The notes under the pieces are model-generated. The model was given only the letters and a program-made list of their open reading frames with translations, did no database searches and was not told the DNA's origin. From Platanthera guangdongensis (Eukaryota; Streptophyta; Magnoliopsida; Asparagales; Orchidaceae), in contig CM077150.1 of the NCBI GenBank assembly GCA_039583875.1, positions 190,282,375 through 190,346,374 on the forward strand: DNA of 64,000 nt. The letters run 5' to 3'. Made by a program: the position numbers and the translations under genes. This document shows positions 1-10,590 of this stretch, piece by piece. The number at the start of each line of letters is the position of its first letter. The first letter of the stretch is position 1.

Positions 1-504
1 AGTTAAACAGCGCGGGGGAGGGGGAGCTCGCCATCCCCCTTGAGCACTTTGAGGTGGGCTTCCGCCTCCCCCTCTGGCCCGAGATGCGCCAGGCCCTCAG
101 GTACTATGGAGTAGTTCCCGCGCAGTTGAATCCAAACTCGGTCGCGATCCTGGTGGCCTTCATCTGTTACATGCGATCCGAGAGGATCGAGTTCAGCCTC
201 CCTATCTTTCGGAAGATGTTCACCATCCGCGCTAAGGGAGGGGTGGTCTTCTTTTCAGGACAGTTGCTCAAGACCATCGGTCTCGCCAACAAGCACCACC
301 ACTGGGGCGAGAAGTTCGTCTTCGTTTCTGGCGACTTCGGGAACGTGCCTCTCACGCCCATTCAATATGAGGACGCCGCTTACAAGCCGCCCTCCTTGGG
401 CTCGCACGAGATTGCCCTCCTTGAGTTCTTCGGAACCAAGGATTTCGACGTCCAATTCCTCCGGCGGGGCATAGATTCACTCCTCCACGTGCCTCCGTGC
501 GAAG

Positions 505-575
505 GTATGGTCTCGCCTTTGTCTTGCTATTCCCCTTCTTTTCAAGGTTAGAACTGAGTGTTGTTGCTTTCGCAG
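505..575 (+). other. Predicted 71-bp intron in the extra ORF of E
   Basis: The intron starts GTATGG, ends in a T-rich tract followed by CGCAG, and contains an in-frame stop at about 549-551. Removing it joins a phase-1 split codon (G504 plus GA 576-577) and keeps the downstream frame, which is then confirmed by the continuation beyond element A. Confidence 0.65.
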
Positions 576-594
576 GAGAGCGCGAGATCCCCCT

Positions 595-599
595 GCACC
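595..599. repeat. Target site duplication of element A (left copy)
   Basis: GCACC lies directly left of the 5' LTR and ACACC (9684-9688) directly right of the 3' LTR. One of five bases differs, which fits one mutation since insertion. Confidence 0.75.
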
Positions 600-933
600 T
601 GTTGGGTATTGTATCCACAACGTACCTGATTTGAAGAAGCCCCTGGATAAGCTAAGGTAAATAGACAATGTATTTGACAAAATATTTCAAGTTGTGCTTG
701 CAGTTTTTCCACGTTAAGTGCACACCAATGTCAGGGTGCAGTAGGTCAATATACATGGGTCTGCACGACGTAATCCCTCGTTGAGCAGATCAGTGTGTTG
801 GCCTACGTGTACTCTCTCTATTGGAGTGTACTTACTTTCAAGTACAGGGCTGTGATTATGCAAGAGCAGACAAGAAGCAAGGATGGGTCAAAGAGCAGCT
901 CATGGGTGGAAAGACGAAAAATCATCTAAGTGT

Positions 934-1171
934 GAATCGACGAGAATCACTAGTGATTCTCGCCGAATCGTCGAGAATCACTGGCTGATTCTCGCCGTCT
1001 CTATCCGGCTTCATCAAAGCATGCGACTCTGGCGCTAAGTCATAATCGACGAGAATCACCAAGTGATTCTCGCCGATTCGATGAGAATCACCAAGTGATT
1101 CTCGCCGATTCGACGAGAATCACCTTTGATTCTCGCTGAATCGTCGAGAATCACCTTTGATTCTCGCCGAT
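934..1171. repeat. Palindrome array in 5' LTR of A (six hairpin units)
   Basis: There are six copies of a 21-23-bp inverted repeat with arms CGAGAATCA and TGATTCTCG around a 3-5-nt centre, joined by short CGATTCG or CGAATCG linkers. The best unit has the core GAATCACTAGTGATTC at 944-959. The array lies upstream of the TATA box in U3. Arrays of short palindromes in this position are known from maize Sireviruses, where hairpin transcripts have been linked to small RNA production. Confidence 0.9.
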
Positions 1172-1291
1172 TTTGACTTGGGTATTTTTCTGGATCCCGC
1201 TGGACCGGACTTTGCCGCTGGCACTGTTTTGAACCGGTTTTTGGGTTTCTTCTGGTGGGACCCACAACAGTCATTTAGGAGTATACTTGTG

Positions 1292-1299
1292 TATAAATA
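1292..1299 (+). promoter_or_regulatory. TATA box of the A 5' LTR
   Basis: TATAAATA is conserved in the 3' LTR (8830-8837) and in the related LTR of H (59369-59376). It is the likely RNA polymerase II core promoter, so transcription should start roughly 30 bp downstream. Confidence 0.7.
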
Positions 1300-2146
1300 C
1301 ACGCGTATTTTTGAACAGTCAAGACACACAGAAAGAAGCCGAGCGACGATCTTGACCTAAAATCGCGAAACTGCTCCCCCGCCGTCGCCGCTCGTGCAAG
1401 TCGATCGCCGGCCGTTTGATCGTGGTTTCCTCCAGATCTCCCGGCGATAGAAGCATAGCCAAGCATAGAGTCTCACGCGTCTAACCAGAGATCCTTTGTC
1501 TCTTGATTTGTTGATCGGGAAAACCTTCCCCATCCGAATCGATTGAGACGATCGATCCTAGTGTGACCGTTTGAAGACCTAGCTAGCTTTGCTACGAAGT
1601 TTGGATCTCCAAAGTACAACAGCCGCACACCATTGTCGCCGCCGATCCCAAACCAAGCCGCCGCATTCTTTGCCGCCGCCGGTTCCGGGGAGATTCTCTC
1701 CAAGTGAGATCTAGGGTTGTGGACTCTTCGTGACTTTCATCGAACGAAGAGGGACACCTTAGCCTCCAAAAGTAGTTTGTATTTTTTGTACATTCTAGTT
1801 TATTTTTGTTGTAAAGGAACTTTGGTTCCTAGTTGTAAGGGTTGGGTGCAACCCGTGTTGTGGGAGTGTTGACTCCTACGTATGGAAGGGTTCCTTCCGA
1901 TAGTGCAAGGATTGGATTTCAATCCTGTTGGTGAAGTGACCGAGTCGTCCCTTGTTGGGAGATAGGTCGAAGGGGGAAAGTGGATGTACCTAAATCGGGG
2001 AACCACTATAAATTGCTTGTGTACCTTCTTTGCTGTGTTGTTTTATTTTCGTGTGCAGGTACAATTTTAATTCCGCAAATACGCTGCACGTCACATATCC
2101 CCCCCCCCCATAGGTGAAGCTAGTTGACACTAGGTGGACTTTCAAG

Positions 2147-2159
2147 TGGTATCAGAGCC
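2147..2159 (+). promoter_or_regulatory. Primer binding site of A
   Basis: TGGTATCAGAGCC lies two bases after the LTR end. It is the usual plant copia site complementary to the 3' end of initiator methionine tRNA. Confidence 0.9.
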
Positions 2160-2234
2160 AGGTTACTCATCAAAAAGGTCAACACCTTGAGTTGAATCCT
2201 GCCACTAGTGTCAAGAGGAAGGAAAACATCTACC

Positions 2235-4525
2235 ATGGACGGGCTCAAGTACACAGGCAAGATTCCAGTGTGCACCAGGATCAACTTTCCTATCTGGAAG
2301 GAAAGGATCCGGTTCTACATGGAAGCAGTTGATCCTCGACTCTTTATGATCGTGGAGGAGGGACCTTATGTCCCCACTAAGGTCTCCACCATTGATCCCA
2401 CCAAGAAAGTGCCGAAGAAACTTTCAGAAATGGACAAGGACGAGATGGTGCTAGTGGGACTTGACAAGAAGGCGCAGAACATTCTGGTCAGCGCGCTTGA
2501 TGACTCAATGATGCAGAACTTCTACAACTACAGGACAGCAAAGGAGATCTGGCATTGCCTGATCATCCTAATGGAGGGCACTGATGAAGTGAGGGATGAT
2601 CGTAGATCCCTCCTGAACCAGAAATATGAGGCCTTCAGGTAAGGGCCTAAGGAAGAGATCGGAGTCACCTTCGAGAACTTCCTCAAGATTGTCAATGCCC
2701 TCAAAGGATACAGAAGAGTGTTCACTAATGGTGAACTTAATGATAAATTCCATAGGTCCCTTACTAAAGAATGGGACACAAAGATCTGCGCCATCCGCGA
2801 GTTTGGGAGACTAGCTGAAACAGACCCTCAAATTCTGTTTGGAAAGCTGATGTCCTATGAGATTCAACTGAACACCCGGAAAGCAGAAGAAGAAGCAGAG
2901 AAGGCTGCAGCCAAAGAAAAGACTGTGGCTCTAAAAGCCACTCACTCCAGAAAGGGCAAGGGTGCAGTTTCATACCGTGCCAGGAAAAAGGATGAGGAGG
3001 AGGACTCCGAGCCATGCTCCTCCAGCTCAGAGGTGTCTGAGGAGGATTTCTCCCTCATCACCCGAGAATTCAAGAAGTTCCTCTAGATGAGGAATCAAAA
3101 AAAGAGAGACGGCTCCTCCTCCAGGCATCAGAAGAAAAATTACTCTTCTGACAGGTATGCTTCTAAACCGAACAAATATCGCTCCTCTGACATTATTTGT
3201 TTTGGATGCAATAAGCCAGGACACGTCGTGGCCGACTGCTACCAAGGCAAAAGAGAAAAAGGGAAAGGAGAGGAGCACAAATCCTGTAGAGATAAGAAGA
3301 AAGAGCGGAGCTACATCGCCAAAAGGCCAAAGACATTAAGTGAGTCTGATTCCTCAGACTCCAGTGATGATGAGGAAGCCTACTTCGGGCTGGTGGGTCG
3401 CTCCGACTCAGAAGGAGAATGCACCCCATTTACTGGGAATGTAAAAGCTCACACCCTCTCTCCGACTCCGACTCTGATCCTGAGTCTCAGGATGATGACC
3501 CTGAGGATAGCCTTTTGGCCCGTGAAGTGGAGCTCCTCGAGAAGTATGAGCTTCTGCTCAACACTTTCGAGGAGTGCCGTAAGAGATTGAAGGCTGAGAT
3601 AAAGGAAGTGAAATTCCTTAAGGGTGAGAGTGTCTCCGTAAGGTAAGAGATCACCAGTTTGATCTCTCTCCGACAGGAGCACCTAGACCTGACTTCAAAG
3701 CATTCAGAGTCTCTCAAGCTCCTCGATCTTAAGCAGTAGGAAGTCGACAAGTTGGAAGAACAACTTGCGGCAGAAAGGAAGATCGTCAAGAGCTTCTCTA
3801 TGCCAAAAACAGTTCATCCAGTAGTTGATACCTTCTCTGCTCAGGCCAAAGGAGCTGGCTTGGGGCATGTTGGGGTATCTGGTTCCTCATCTAGGAGAAA
3901 TAGGAACCAGAGGAAGAATAAGGCTGCCAAGAAGGCCTCTGCTGCTGAAAAGGGAAAGGCTCCGCTCAGTCCTGTTGCGTTCAAAAAGCCTAGCTTTCCT
4001 TTCAACCAACATGATTTTGAATCAACCTTTGGTCATCATTTTCGGCCCTCGGTTGCAAAGCCAAAGAGCCGATATGATGGTTGGAACTTTCCCCGGAACT
4101 TCGGTGAGAGTGCCCTCAAGGCACCTTATGAGGAAATCCACATGGGAAATTATGGTCAATTCTCTAGCGGCAATAATGGAAAGCAGGCACCAAGAGTCAA
4201 GCCTGTTATACTGACGAAACAGAAGGTGAAGAAGTCATATGACTGCAATCACTATAAGGCCTCCACCTCCAGATCCAAGGCCCCGGCTGTACCCGCCATT
4301 CCCAGGGTAAGGCAGGAGCCTAGGAAGAGGTACAACAGATTTGACTGTTGGTGTTGTGGCAAAGTCGGTCACTTTGCCGTGGATTGTTGGTTTAACCCAA
4401 GGTATAATGAGACTCCCTATGTTAGCACTGCGAGGCCGACCACTCGTAAGGTTAACCAACCGAGGGGGAGTATGCTAACCAGGAATCTAGGACCCAAGTT
4501 CGATTGGGTTCCTAAGGGAAATTAA
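2235..4525 (+). pseudogene. gag: Gag polyprotein of A (Sirevirus gag, broken)
   Basis: The likely start is ATG 2235. The N-terminal part has the copia gag domain (UBN2 type): an FPIWKERIRFYMEA segment, AKEIWH and LLNQKYEAF. Zinc knuckle 1 is CFGCNKPGHVVADC (about 3199-3240). A Ser/Asp/Glu-rich stretch and a coiled-coil region (3520-3790) follow. Zinc knuckle 2 is CWCCGKVGHFAVDC (about 4348-4390), and the end has the [10 protein letters not shown] motif seen also in H. The frame carries TAA at 2640, TAG at 3084, one frame change near 3410-3430, then TAA near 3643 and TAG near 3738. The stops can each be explained by one transition from a glutamine codon. Gag would form the particle and bind RNA; this copy could not make the full protein. 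Confidence 0.88.
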
Positions 4526-4532
4526 TTTTGTT

Positions 4533-7500
4533 TTGCCGGAATGTCCAAAGGCCACCAAAACGCCGATCTGGTATTTGGACAGTGGATGCTCCCGGCATAT
4601 GACTGGGACAAGAAGCCTGCTGCGTGATTACACTCCAGTCGAGAATGGACCCAAAGTCATCTTTGGAGGGCCAGATCGAGAAGTCACCAGAGGTTACAGT
4701 ATGATTTCCAACGGTATAATCTCTATCACCGACGTGGCGTATGTTGAAGGGTTAAACCATAACCTGATCAGTGTAAGTCAGTTATGTGACAAGGGTTTTG
4801 ACGTTAAGTTCTACAAGGATAAATGTCTGATAATATCATGTGCCTTCTCTGAGACGGTATTAACAGGCATTAGGAGCCGAAATATTTTCTGCTTAAATTT
4901 TCTTAGTTTAGATTCATCTACCCCCGTATGCCTAGTGGCAGCTGGCAGTGCATCTCTTTGTGATCAATGGCACAAGAGATTGACACATATTAATTTCAAG
5001 ACAATTAGTATGCTGTTTTCTAAAAACTTAGTAAGGGATGCTCCCATTATCAAGTGCATCAAAGATAGCCCATGTCCTGCATGCCAGATGGGCAAACAGA
5101 CTCGGGCTACCTTTAAGAGCATTGCAGACAAAGACTCTTCCCGGTGCCTTTATCTTCTTCATATGGACTTGTTTGGTCCAATGCAAGTTCATAGCTTGGG
5201 AGGCAAGTCCTATACGCTAGTGATAGTTGATGATCATTCTCGATTTACATGGGTGTTCTTCCTAAAACGAAAGTCAGATACGTTTGACATCTTCACTAGT
5301 TTTGTCAAGCAGGTTCAGAACGAATTTAACTGCTCAGTGGTCAAAATCAGAAGTGACCATGGAACAGAATTCGAATCTGGTGCTATGACAGAGTTTTGTG
5401 AAGAACAAGGTTTCTTTCATGAGTTTTCCTCCCCACGCACTCTTCAACAAAATGGAGTTGCGGAGAGGAGAAATAGAACTCTCATTGAAGCTTGCACGAT
5501 AATGTTGACAGACGCTTCTCTCCCAGAATACTTCTGGGCAGAGGCGGTCAATACAGCTTGTCATGTACAAAACCGAGCATTGATCAACAAGCATCATCGT
5601 AAGACGCCTTATGAGCTACTGAGAGGCAGGAAACCAACCATGTCCTACTTGAGGATTTTTGGTTGCAGATGCTATGTACTAAATAATGGGAAGTACCCGC
5701 CTACTAAATTTGGTGAAAAATGCTTCGAAGGCATATTCATGGGCTATAGTTCCCACAGTCGGGCATATAGGGTCTTCAATAAGAAAACCCTAGTGGTAGA
5801 AGAATCCATTAATGTTGTATTTGATGAAGGAAGTTTGCTTAACAGCAATTCTTCCAGCGGTATTCTTGAAGATGCAGGTACTCGACTTGAACAGCTGAGT
5901 CTCGATGAGACCGCTAAAGATGATACTCTTAAGTACGTCAAAGTTTCCACCTCCACGTCATCTGGAAAAGTTGAAGATCAAAATGGAACAAATCTCCTAG
6001 AAGGAGGAGAAGCCCAAGAAGTAATCGAAGCTCCAGACGCCAGACTTCTAGAGCTCCGGCACGTGAGGGATCATCCTAAAGATCAGATTATCGGAGATCC
6101 TCGTGTCGGTGTCAGAACTCGAGGAGTGACTATTAACAAAGTTTTGCATCTTAGCTTCCTATCACGGGTTGAGCCAAAGAAGTTCGACGAGGCGAACAAA
6201 GACGCGGCATGGATTTTGGACATGCAAGATGAACTACATCAATTCGAACGATGCAACGTTTGGACGCTGGTTCCCAGACCACACGAGCAGAATGTGATTG
6301 GCACCAAGTGGATCTTCAGAAACAAACTAGATGAACATGGTGTCATCATAAAGAACAAGGCCAGGCTGGTGGCTCAAGGTTACAGACAGGAGGAGGGGAT
6401 TGACTTCGACCAGACCTTCGCACCAGTGGCAAGGCTCGAGGCAATCAGACTGTTCCTGGCGTATGCTTCACACATAGGATTCACAGTCTATAAAATGGAT
6501 GTGAAATCAGCTTTCTTGAACGGAGACCTGAAGGAGGAAGTATACGTCGCTCAACCCCCAGGTTTTGTCAATCCTACTTATCCCAATCATGTATACTTCC
6601 TTAATAAAGCTTTATATGGTTTAAAACAAGCTCCACGAGCTTGGTATGAGACTTTATCTAGTTTTCTTCTTGAGAACAAGTTCTCTAGAGGTAAAATAGA
6701 TAAAACATTGCTTCTCAGGGAAGTCAAAGGCAAGATTTTGCTGGTGCAAATCTATGTCGATGACATTATATTCGGCTCAACGGACAACAATCTTTGCAAA
6801 ACGTTTTCTAAACTTATGCAAGGAAAGTTTGAAATGAGCAGTATGGGAGAGCTCAAGTATTTCTTGGGACTTCAAGTGAAACAGTCTGAGGTTGGAATCT
6901 TCATCTCTCAGACGAAGTTCAAAAATGAACTCCTTAAGAAATTCTGTATGGAGAATGCAACCTCTATGAGGACTCCAATGGGATCCACTATGTCTCTGGA
7001 TAAGGATGAGAAAGGTAAACCTTTCGATGAAACCAAATACAGAAGCATCATTAGATCCCTGCTCTACCTTACTGCCAGTAGACCGGATATCATGTTCTCC
7101 ACATGTGTCTGTGCCAGATATCAGGTGAACACTAAGGAATCTCACTATGTCGCTGCAAAGCGAATTCTAAGATACCTTAAAGGTACTCCCAATCTTGGCT
7201 TGTGGTACCCGAGAAACAATGATGTCGAGCTAATAGGTTTTTCAGATGCTGATTTTGCAGGGAGTAGGGATGACAGGAAAAGTACCTCCGGGACGTGTCA
7301 ATTCCTCGGATGAAGGCTTATTTCATGGAATAGCAAGAAATAGAATTGTGTTGCAACCTCCACAGCAGAGTCTGAGTACATCTCGGCAGGCAGCTGTTGC
7401 CCACAACTCCTATGGATCAGAAACCAGTTAGCCGACTACGACCTTCAGTTCAAGGAAGTTCCAATGTACTGTGACTCCTCCAGTGCAATTGCAATTGCCA

Positions 7501-7700
7501 ACAATCCGGTATCGCACAGCAGAACGAAGCATATTGAAGTGCGATACCACTTCATTCGGGAGCACGTGGAGAACAAGGACATCTCTCTCTGTTATGTCCC
7601 CACGGACAAGCAGATTGCAGATATATTCACAAAGCCCTTAGACAAGGCCAAGTTCAGTCTTTTCAAAACTGAATTGGGGATGCTAAACTATGAGGAATGA
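4533..7700 (+). pseudogene. pol: Pol polyprotein of A (PR-INT-RT-RH), two premature stops
   Basis: This is one frame of about 1055 codons, shifted relative to gag and with no obvious ATG at its start. Sirevirus pol is expected to depend on gag translation. Landmarks are protease [10 protein letters not shown] (residue about 15), a GAG-pre-integrase zinc region (about 150-205), integrase with HMDLFGP (about 210), IRSDHGTEF (about 272) and WAEAV, then RT with the copia [11 protein letters not shown] motif and YVDD (about 741), then RNase H starting SDADFAG. TGA at 7311 and TAG at 7338 interrupt RNase H in the same frame; both fit single C-to-T changes from arginine and glutamine codons. Beyond them the frame is open to the natural end. 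The catalytic segments themselves look intact. Confidence 0.92.
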
Positions 7701-8004
7701 AGACTACAAAAGCTCTAGGCTCGTGCATCTAGGGGGAGCCTCTGCCAGGAACTCAAGTGAGAGCACAGGTGCAAGAACTGAGGGGGAGCAAGGGGTCAAA
7801 TGCAACAGACCCAGATTTGCAGAAGCCGAAAAGGGGGAGATTACCCTCTCGGCTAAGGCTAAGGTGGCTCCAAGTTTGCTCCGAAGAAATTGGTATTGGT
7901 AATGAATAACTCACTAAACTCAATTTCAAGTTTATGATTTTCATTCCCATATGCTCTATTCACCTTAGCTTGTGGGGTTTAGGCTTCTTCAAATAGGGGG
8001 AGAT
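7701..8004 (+). promoter_or_regulatory. 3' untranslated region of A with repeated polypurine tracts
   Basis: Four AGGGGGAG-like tracts occur: near 7730, 7780, 7834 and the one abutting the LTR (7996-8003). The last should prime plus-strand DNA synthesis. Multiple tracts of this kind are a described Sirevirus feature. No ORF of note is present. Confidence 0.8.
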
Positions 8005-8338
8005 TGTTGGGTATTGTATCCACAACGTACCTGATTTGAAGAAGCCCCTGGACAAGGTAAGGTAAATAGACAATGTAGTTGACAAAATATTTCAAGTTGT
8101 GCTTGCAGTTTTTCTACGCTAAGTGCACACCAATGTCAGGGTGCAGTAGGTCAATATACACGGGTCTGCACGACGTAATCCCTCATTGAGCAGATCAGTG
8201 TGTTGGCCTACGTGTACTCTCTCTATTGGAGTGTACTTACTTTCAAGTACAGGGCTGTGATTATGCAAGAGCAGACAAGGAGCAAGGATGGGTCAAAGAG
8301 CAGCTCATGGGTGGAAAGACGAAAAATCGTCTAAGTGT

Positions 8339-8707
8339 GAATCGACGAGAATCACCAAGTGATTCTCGCCGATTCGGCGAGAATCACTAGTGATTCTTGC
8401 CGAATCGTCGAGAATCACTGGCTGATTCTCGCCGTCTCTATCCGGCTTCATCAAAGCATGCGACTCTGGCACTAAGTCATAATCGACGAGAATCACCAAG
8501 TGATTCTCGCCGATTCGACGAGAATCACTAGTGATTCTCGCCGAATCGTCGAGAATCACTGGCTGATTCTCGCCGTCTCTTTCCAGCTAAGTCAGTGAGT
8601 GCAAACAAGTCAACTTCGACGAGAATCACTTTGTGATTCTCGCCAAATAGTCGAGAATCACCTTTGATTCTCGACGATTCGACGAGAATCACCTTTGATT
8701 CTCGCCC
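8339..8707. repeat. Palindrome array in 3' LTR of A (nine hairpin units)
   Basis: Nine units have arms CGAGAATCA/TGATTCTCG with variable centres (CCAAG, CTAG, CTGGC, CTTTG, CCTT). The order differs from the 5' LTR copy, and one block of units appears duplicated. Confidence 0.9.
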
Positions 8708-8829
8708 ATTTTGACTTGGGCATTTTTCTGGATCCCGCTGGACCGGACTTTGCCGCTGACACTGTTTTGAACCGGTTTTTGGGTTTCTTCATGTGGGACC
8801 CACAACGGTCATTTAGGAGTATACTTGTG

Positions 8830-8837
8830 TATAAATA
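8830..8837 (+). promoter_or_regulatory. TATA box of the A 3' LTR
   Basis: TATAAATA is at the position equivalent to 1292-1299. In this LTR it could drive readthrough into the disrupted antisense ORF of E, which lies downstream on the same strand. Confidence 0.6.
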
Positions 8838-9688
8838 CACGCGTATTTTTGAACAGTCAAGACACACAGAAAGAAGCCGAGCGACGATCTTGACCTAAAA
8901 TTGCGAAACTGCTCCGCCGCCGTCGCCGCTCGTGCAAGTCGATCGCCGGCCGTTTGATCGTGGTTTCCTCCAGATCTCCCGGCGATAGAAGCATAGCCAA
9001 GCATAGAGTCTCATGCATCTAACTAGAGATCCTTTGTCTCTTGATTTGTTGATCGGGAAAACCTTCCCCGTCCGAATCGATTGAGACGATCGATCCTAGT
9101 GTGACCGTTGGAAGACCTAGCTAGCTTTGCTACGAAGTTTGGATCTCCAAAGTATAGCAGCCGCACACCGTTGTCGCCGCCGATCCCGAACCAAGCCGCC
9201 GCCCTCTTTGCCGCCGTCGGTTCCGGGGAGATTCTCTCCAAGTGAGATCTAGGGTTGTGGACTCTTCGTGACTTTCATCGAACGAAGAGGGACACCTTAG
9301 CCTCCAAAAGTAGTTTGTATTTTTTGTACATTCTAGTTTATTTTTGTTGTAAAGGAACTTTGGTTCCTAGTTGTAAGGGTTGAGTGCAACCCGTGTTGTG
9401 GGAGTGTTGACTCCTACGTGTGGAAGGGTTCCTTCCGATAGTGCAAGGATTGGATTTCAATCCTGTTGGTGAAGTGACCGAGTCGTCCCTTGTTGGGAGA
9501 TAGGTCGAAGGGGGAAAGTGGATGTACCCAAATCGGGGAACCACTATAAATTGCTTGTGTACCTTCTTTGCTGTGTTGTTTTATTTTCGTGTGCAGGTAC
9601 AATTTTAATTCCGCAAATACGATGCACGTCACCTATCCCCCCCACCCCATAGGTGAAGCTAGTTGACACTAGGTGGACATTCAACACC

Positions 9689-10240
9689 AACCTTTCGATG
9701 AGTCTCATGCTACCGAGAGCCGATCTGTGAGAGACCTGCTGGCTCTCGCAAAAGCCGTGGCGCAAGCTTGTTGGGATGAGCCGCCCAAGCTCCCTTCGAC
9801 CGGCTCCGGGAAGCGGAAGCCCGGCGCCACTCTGCCCCCACCGCTCAAGAGGCCTAAGATAATGGCTGCCGAGAAGGGTAAAGCCGTCGCGGTGCCGCCC
9901 TCCCAACCTCTCGCTGTAGTCCGCTCCTTTGAAGAGATCTTGCAGGCCGCCAGCGAGATCGTGGTTACCAGGGGTGGCGCCGAGAGACCTGCCGAGAACC
10001 CCCCGGCCCCCGGTGGAGTAGATGGCGAGGAAGCCACCGCCGAGACCTCCACTCAGTCTCCGCCTGTGGAGGTGCCGCGGGGTCACCGCAATTTTGGTCT
10101 CGGCGCGAAGTGCCTGGATGCGGAGAACAAGCCGCAACTTCAGTGGGACCCTGACACCAACAAGGTCTCAATCTCATCTCTTCTGCCCAGCTGGGCGGAG
10201 CGAGATGAGGTCACCAGCAAGGCCTTCTCCTTGGGCTACG
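9689..10240 (+). pseudogene. Extra antisense ORF of E, segment 2, between insertions A and C
   Basis: The frame continues from base 599 without a shift and stays open to 10240, where the LTR of C begins. The segment starts QPFDESHATESRS and has a basic, proline-rich middle (KRKPGATLPPPLKRPK) that could act as a nuclear signal. A conserved-looking SISSLLPSWAERDEV stretch near the end is followed by KAFSLGY. The next part resumes at 29363 in the same frame. I recognise the second half only as a sequence type common in plant gypsy extra ORFs; the function is unknown. Confidence 0.65.
10236..10240. repeat. Target site duplication of element C (left copy)
   Basis: CTACG precedes the 5' LTR of C, and an identical CTACG follows the 3' LTR at 29358-29362. 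Removing C and one copy restores the frame of the host ORF. Confidence 0.9.
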
Positions 10241-10590
10241 TGATGGCATGCCCCCTCCTCCACCATTTGAAGATGATGCTAACGATGCTGATGATGATCC
10301 AATTGATAAGGCAATATAATTGAAGGATGTGAGGCGGCACGATGACGCTAAAGGAAGGCTACGCTACAACCTCCGCCTGCGGCGTGCTACCGCCACAGCA
10401 ACACATTAGCCTTATTTATTTCCTTCTTGCACTCTATTTTATATTTGTAATATAAAATAATCCTATGTTTAAGTGACAATTTTATATTCATTACATGTTT
10501 TATTATTTTTAATTTAGAACATTTTTCATGTTGGTGTGCCTTTAGCCATTCGGATGGATGAGATTACATCTCCATCATGAAGGGCTAAGG
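10241..10590 (+). repeat. 5' LTR of C, piece 1
   Basis: It aligns with 28291-28640 with roughly 20 differences and small indels. The piece ends TAAGG, the duplicated target of B. The AT-rich second half ends with the segment ATGAAGGGCTAAGG, which continues at 20183. Confidence 0.9.
10586..10590. repeat. Target site duplication of element B (left copy)
   Basis: TAAGG is repeated perfectly at 20178-20182. The uninterrupted target is seen once in the 3' LTR of C, within GGGCTAAGGCTTATTTG near 28632-28648. Confidence 0.95.

Larger units (their letters stand above)
1..599 (+). pseudogene. Extra antisense ORF of E, segment 1 (putative gypsy-type transposon domain), split by A
   Basis: The frame is open from base 3 to 504 with no start codon in the window, so the 5' end is outside. 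The protein resembles the plant 'putative gypsy type transposon' domain (Pfam PF04195, recognised from memory). Typical features are FRLPLWPEMRQ, the AQLNPNSVAILVAF motif and the following KGGVVFFSGQ segment. A GT-AG intron at 505-575 restores the frame, and the second exon (576-599) is cut by the LTR of A. Joining base 599 to 9689, after removing A and one target copy, continues the same frame. The gene runs opposite to gag-pol of E, as extra ORFs of Tat elements often do. Its function is unknown; despite the family name there is no demonstrated transposase activity. Confidence 0.7.
600..2144 (+). repeat. 5' LTR of element A
   Basis: The repeat matches 8005-9683 along its whole length, with about 7 differences in the first 190 bp by eye. 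It contains a hairpin array (934-1171), a TATA box (1292-1299), a conserved stretch containing GGGGAACCACTATAAATTG and a C-rich run near the end. It ends TTCA just before the primer site. The main length difference from the 3' LTR comes from fewer hairpin units. Confidence 0.92.
600..9683 (+). mobile_element. Element A: Ty1/copia Sirevirus-type retrotransposon, complete with two LTRs
   Basis: The element begins TGTTGGGTATTG and ends CATTCA, flanked by GCACC (595-599) and ACACC (9684-9688), a 5-bp duplication with one mismatch. LTRs are 1545 bp (600-2144) and 1679 bp (8005-9683). Between them are an iMet-type primer site, a long gag with two zinc knuckles, one pol frame in copia order (PR-INT-RT-RH) and several AGGGGGAG tracts before the 3' LTR. 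Two knuckles, a long gag and repeated purine tracts are Sirevirus hallmarks. No env-like ORF is present: only about 300 bp separate the pol stop from the LTR. Gag has four in-frame stops and one frameshift, and pol has two stops, so A is probably no longer autonomous. It sits inside exon 2 of the antisense ORF of E. Confidence 0.92.
8005..9683 (+). repeat. 3' LTR of element A
   Basis: The repeat starts TGTTGGG right after the last polypurine tract and ends CATTCA before ACACC. It is 134 bp longer than the 5' LTR, because its hairpin array has nine rather than six units. Near its end a 7-bp inverted repeat, CACCTAT/ATAGGTG, encloses a C-rich loop (about 9630-9656). Confidence 0.92.

Noticed and set aside
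1..551. Single-copy plant gene or true DNA transposase
   Set aside because: The domain name suggests a transposon protein, but the context (opposite orientation to pol of a Tat element, tandem repeat, shared boundaries) fits an extra ORF of a retrotransposon; no transposase catalytic motif is visible.
934..1171. CRISPR-like array (regular short palindromic repeats)
   Set aside because: Repeats are imperfect hairpins with tiny linkers inside an LTR; there are no unique spacers of constant size and no cas genes, and the DNA is from a plant.
2147..2159. tRNA gene fragments at the TGGTATCAGAGC sites
   Set aside because: Only 10-13 bases complementary to a tRNA 3' end are present, directly after LTR ends; these are primer binding sites.
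9673..9688. ATG-like start of segment 2 of the extra ORF within the LTR of A
   Set aside because: The codons before 9684 belong to the LTR and target copy; the frame instead continues from base 599 before the insertion.
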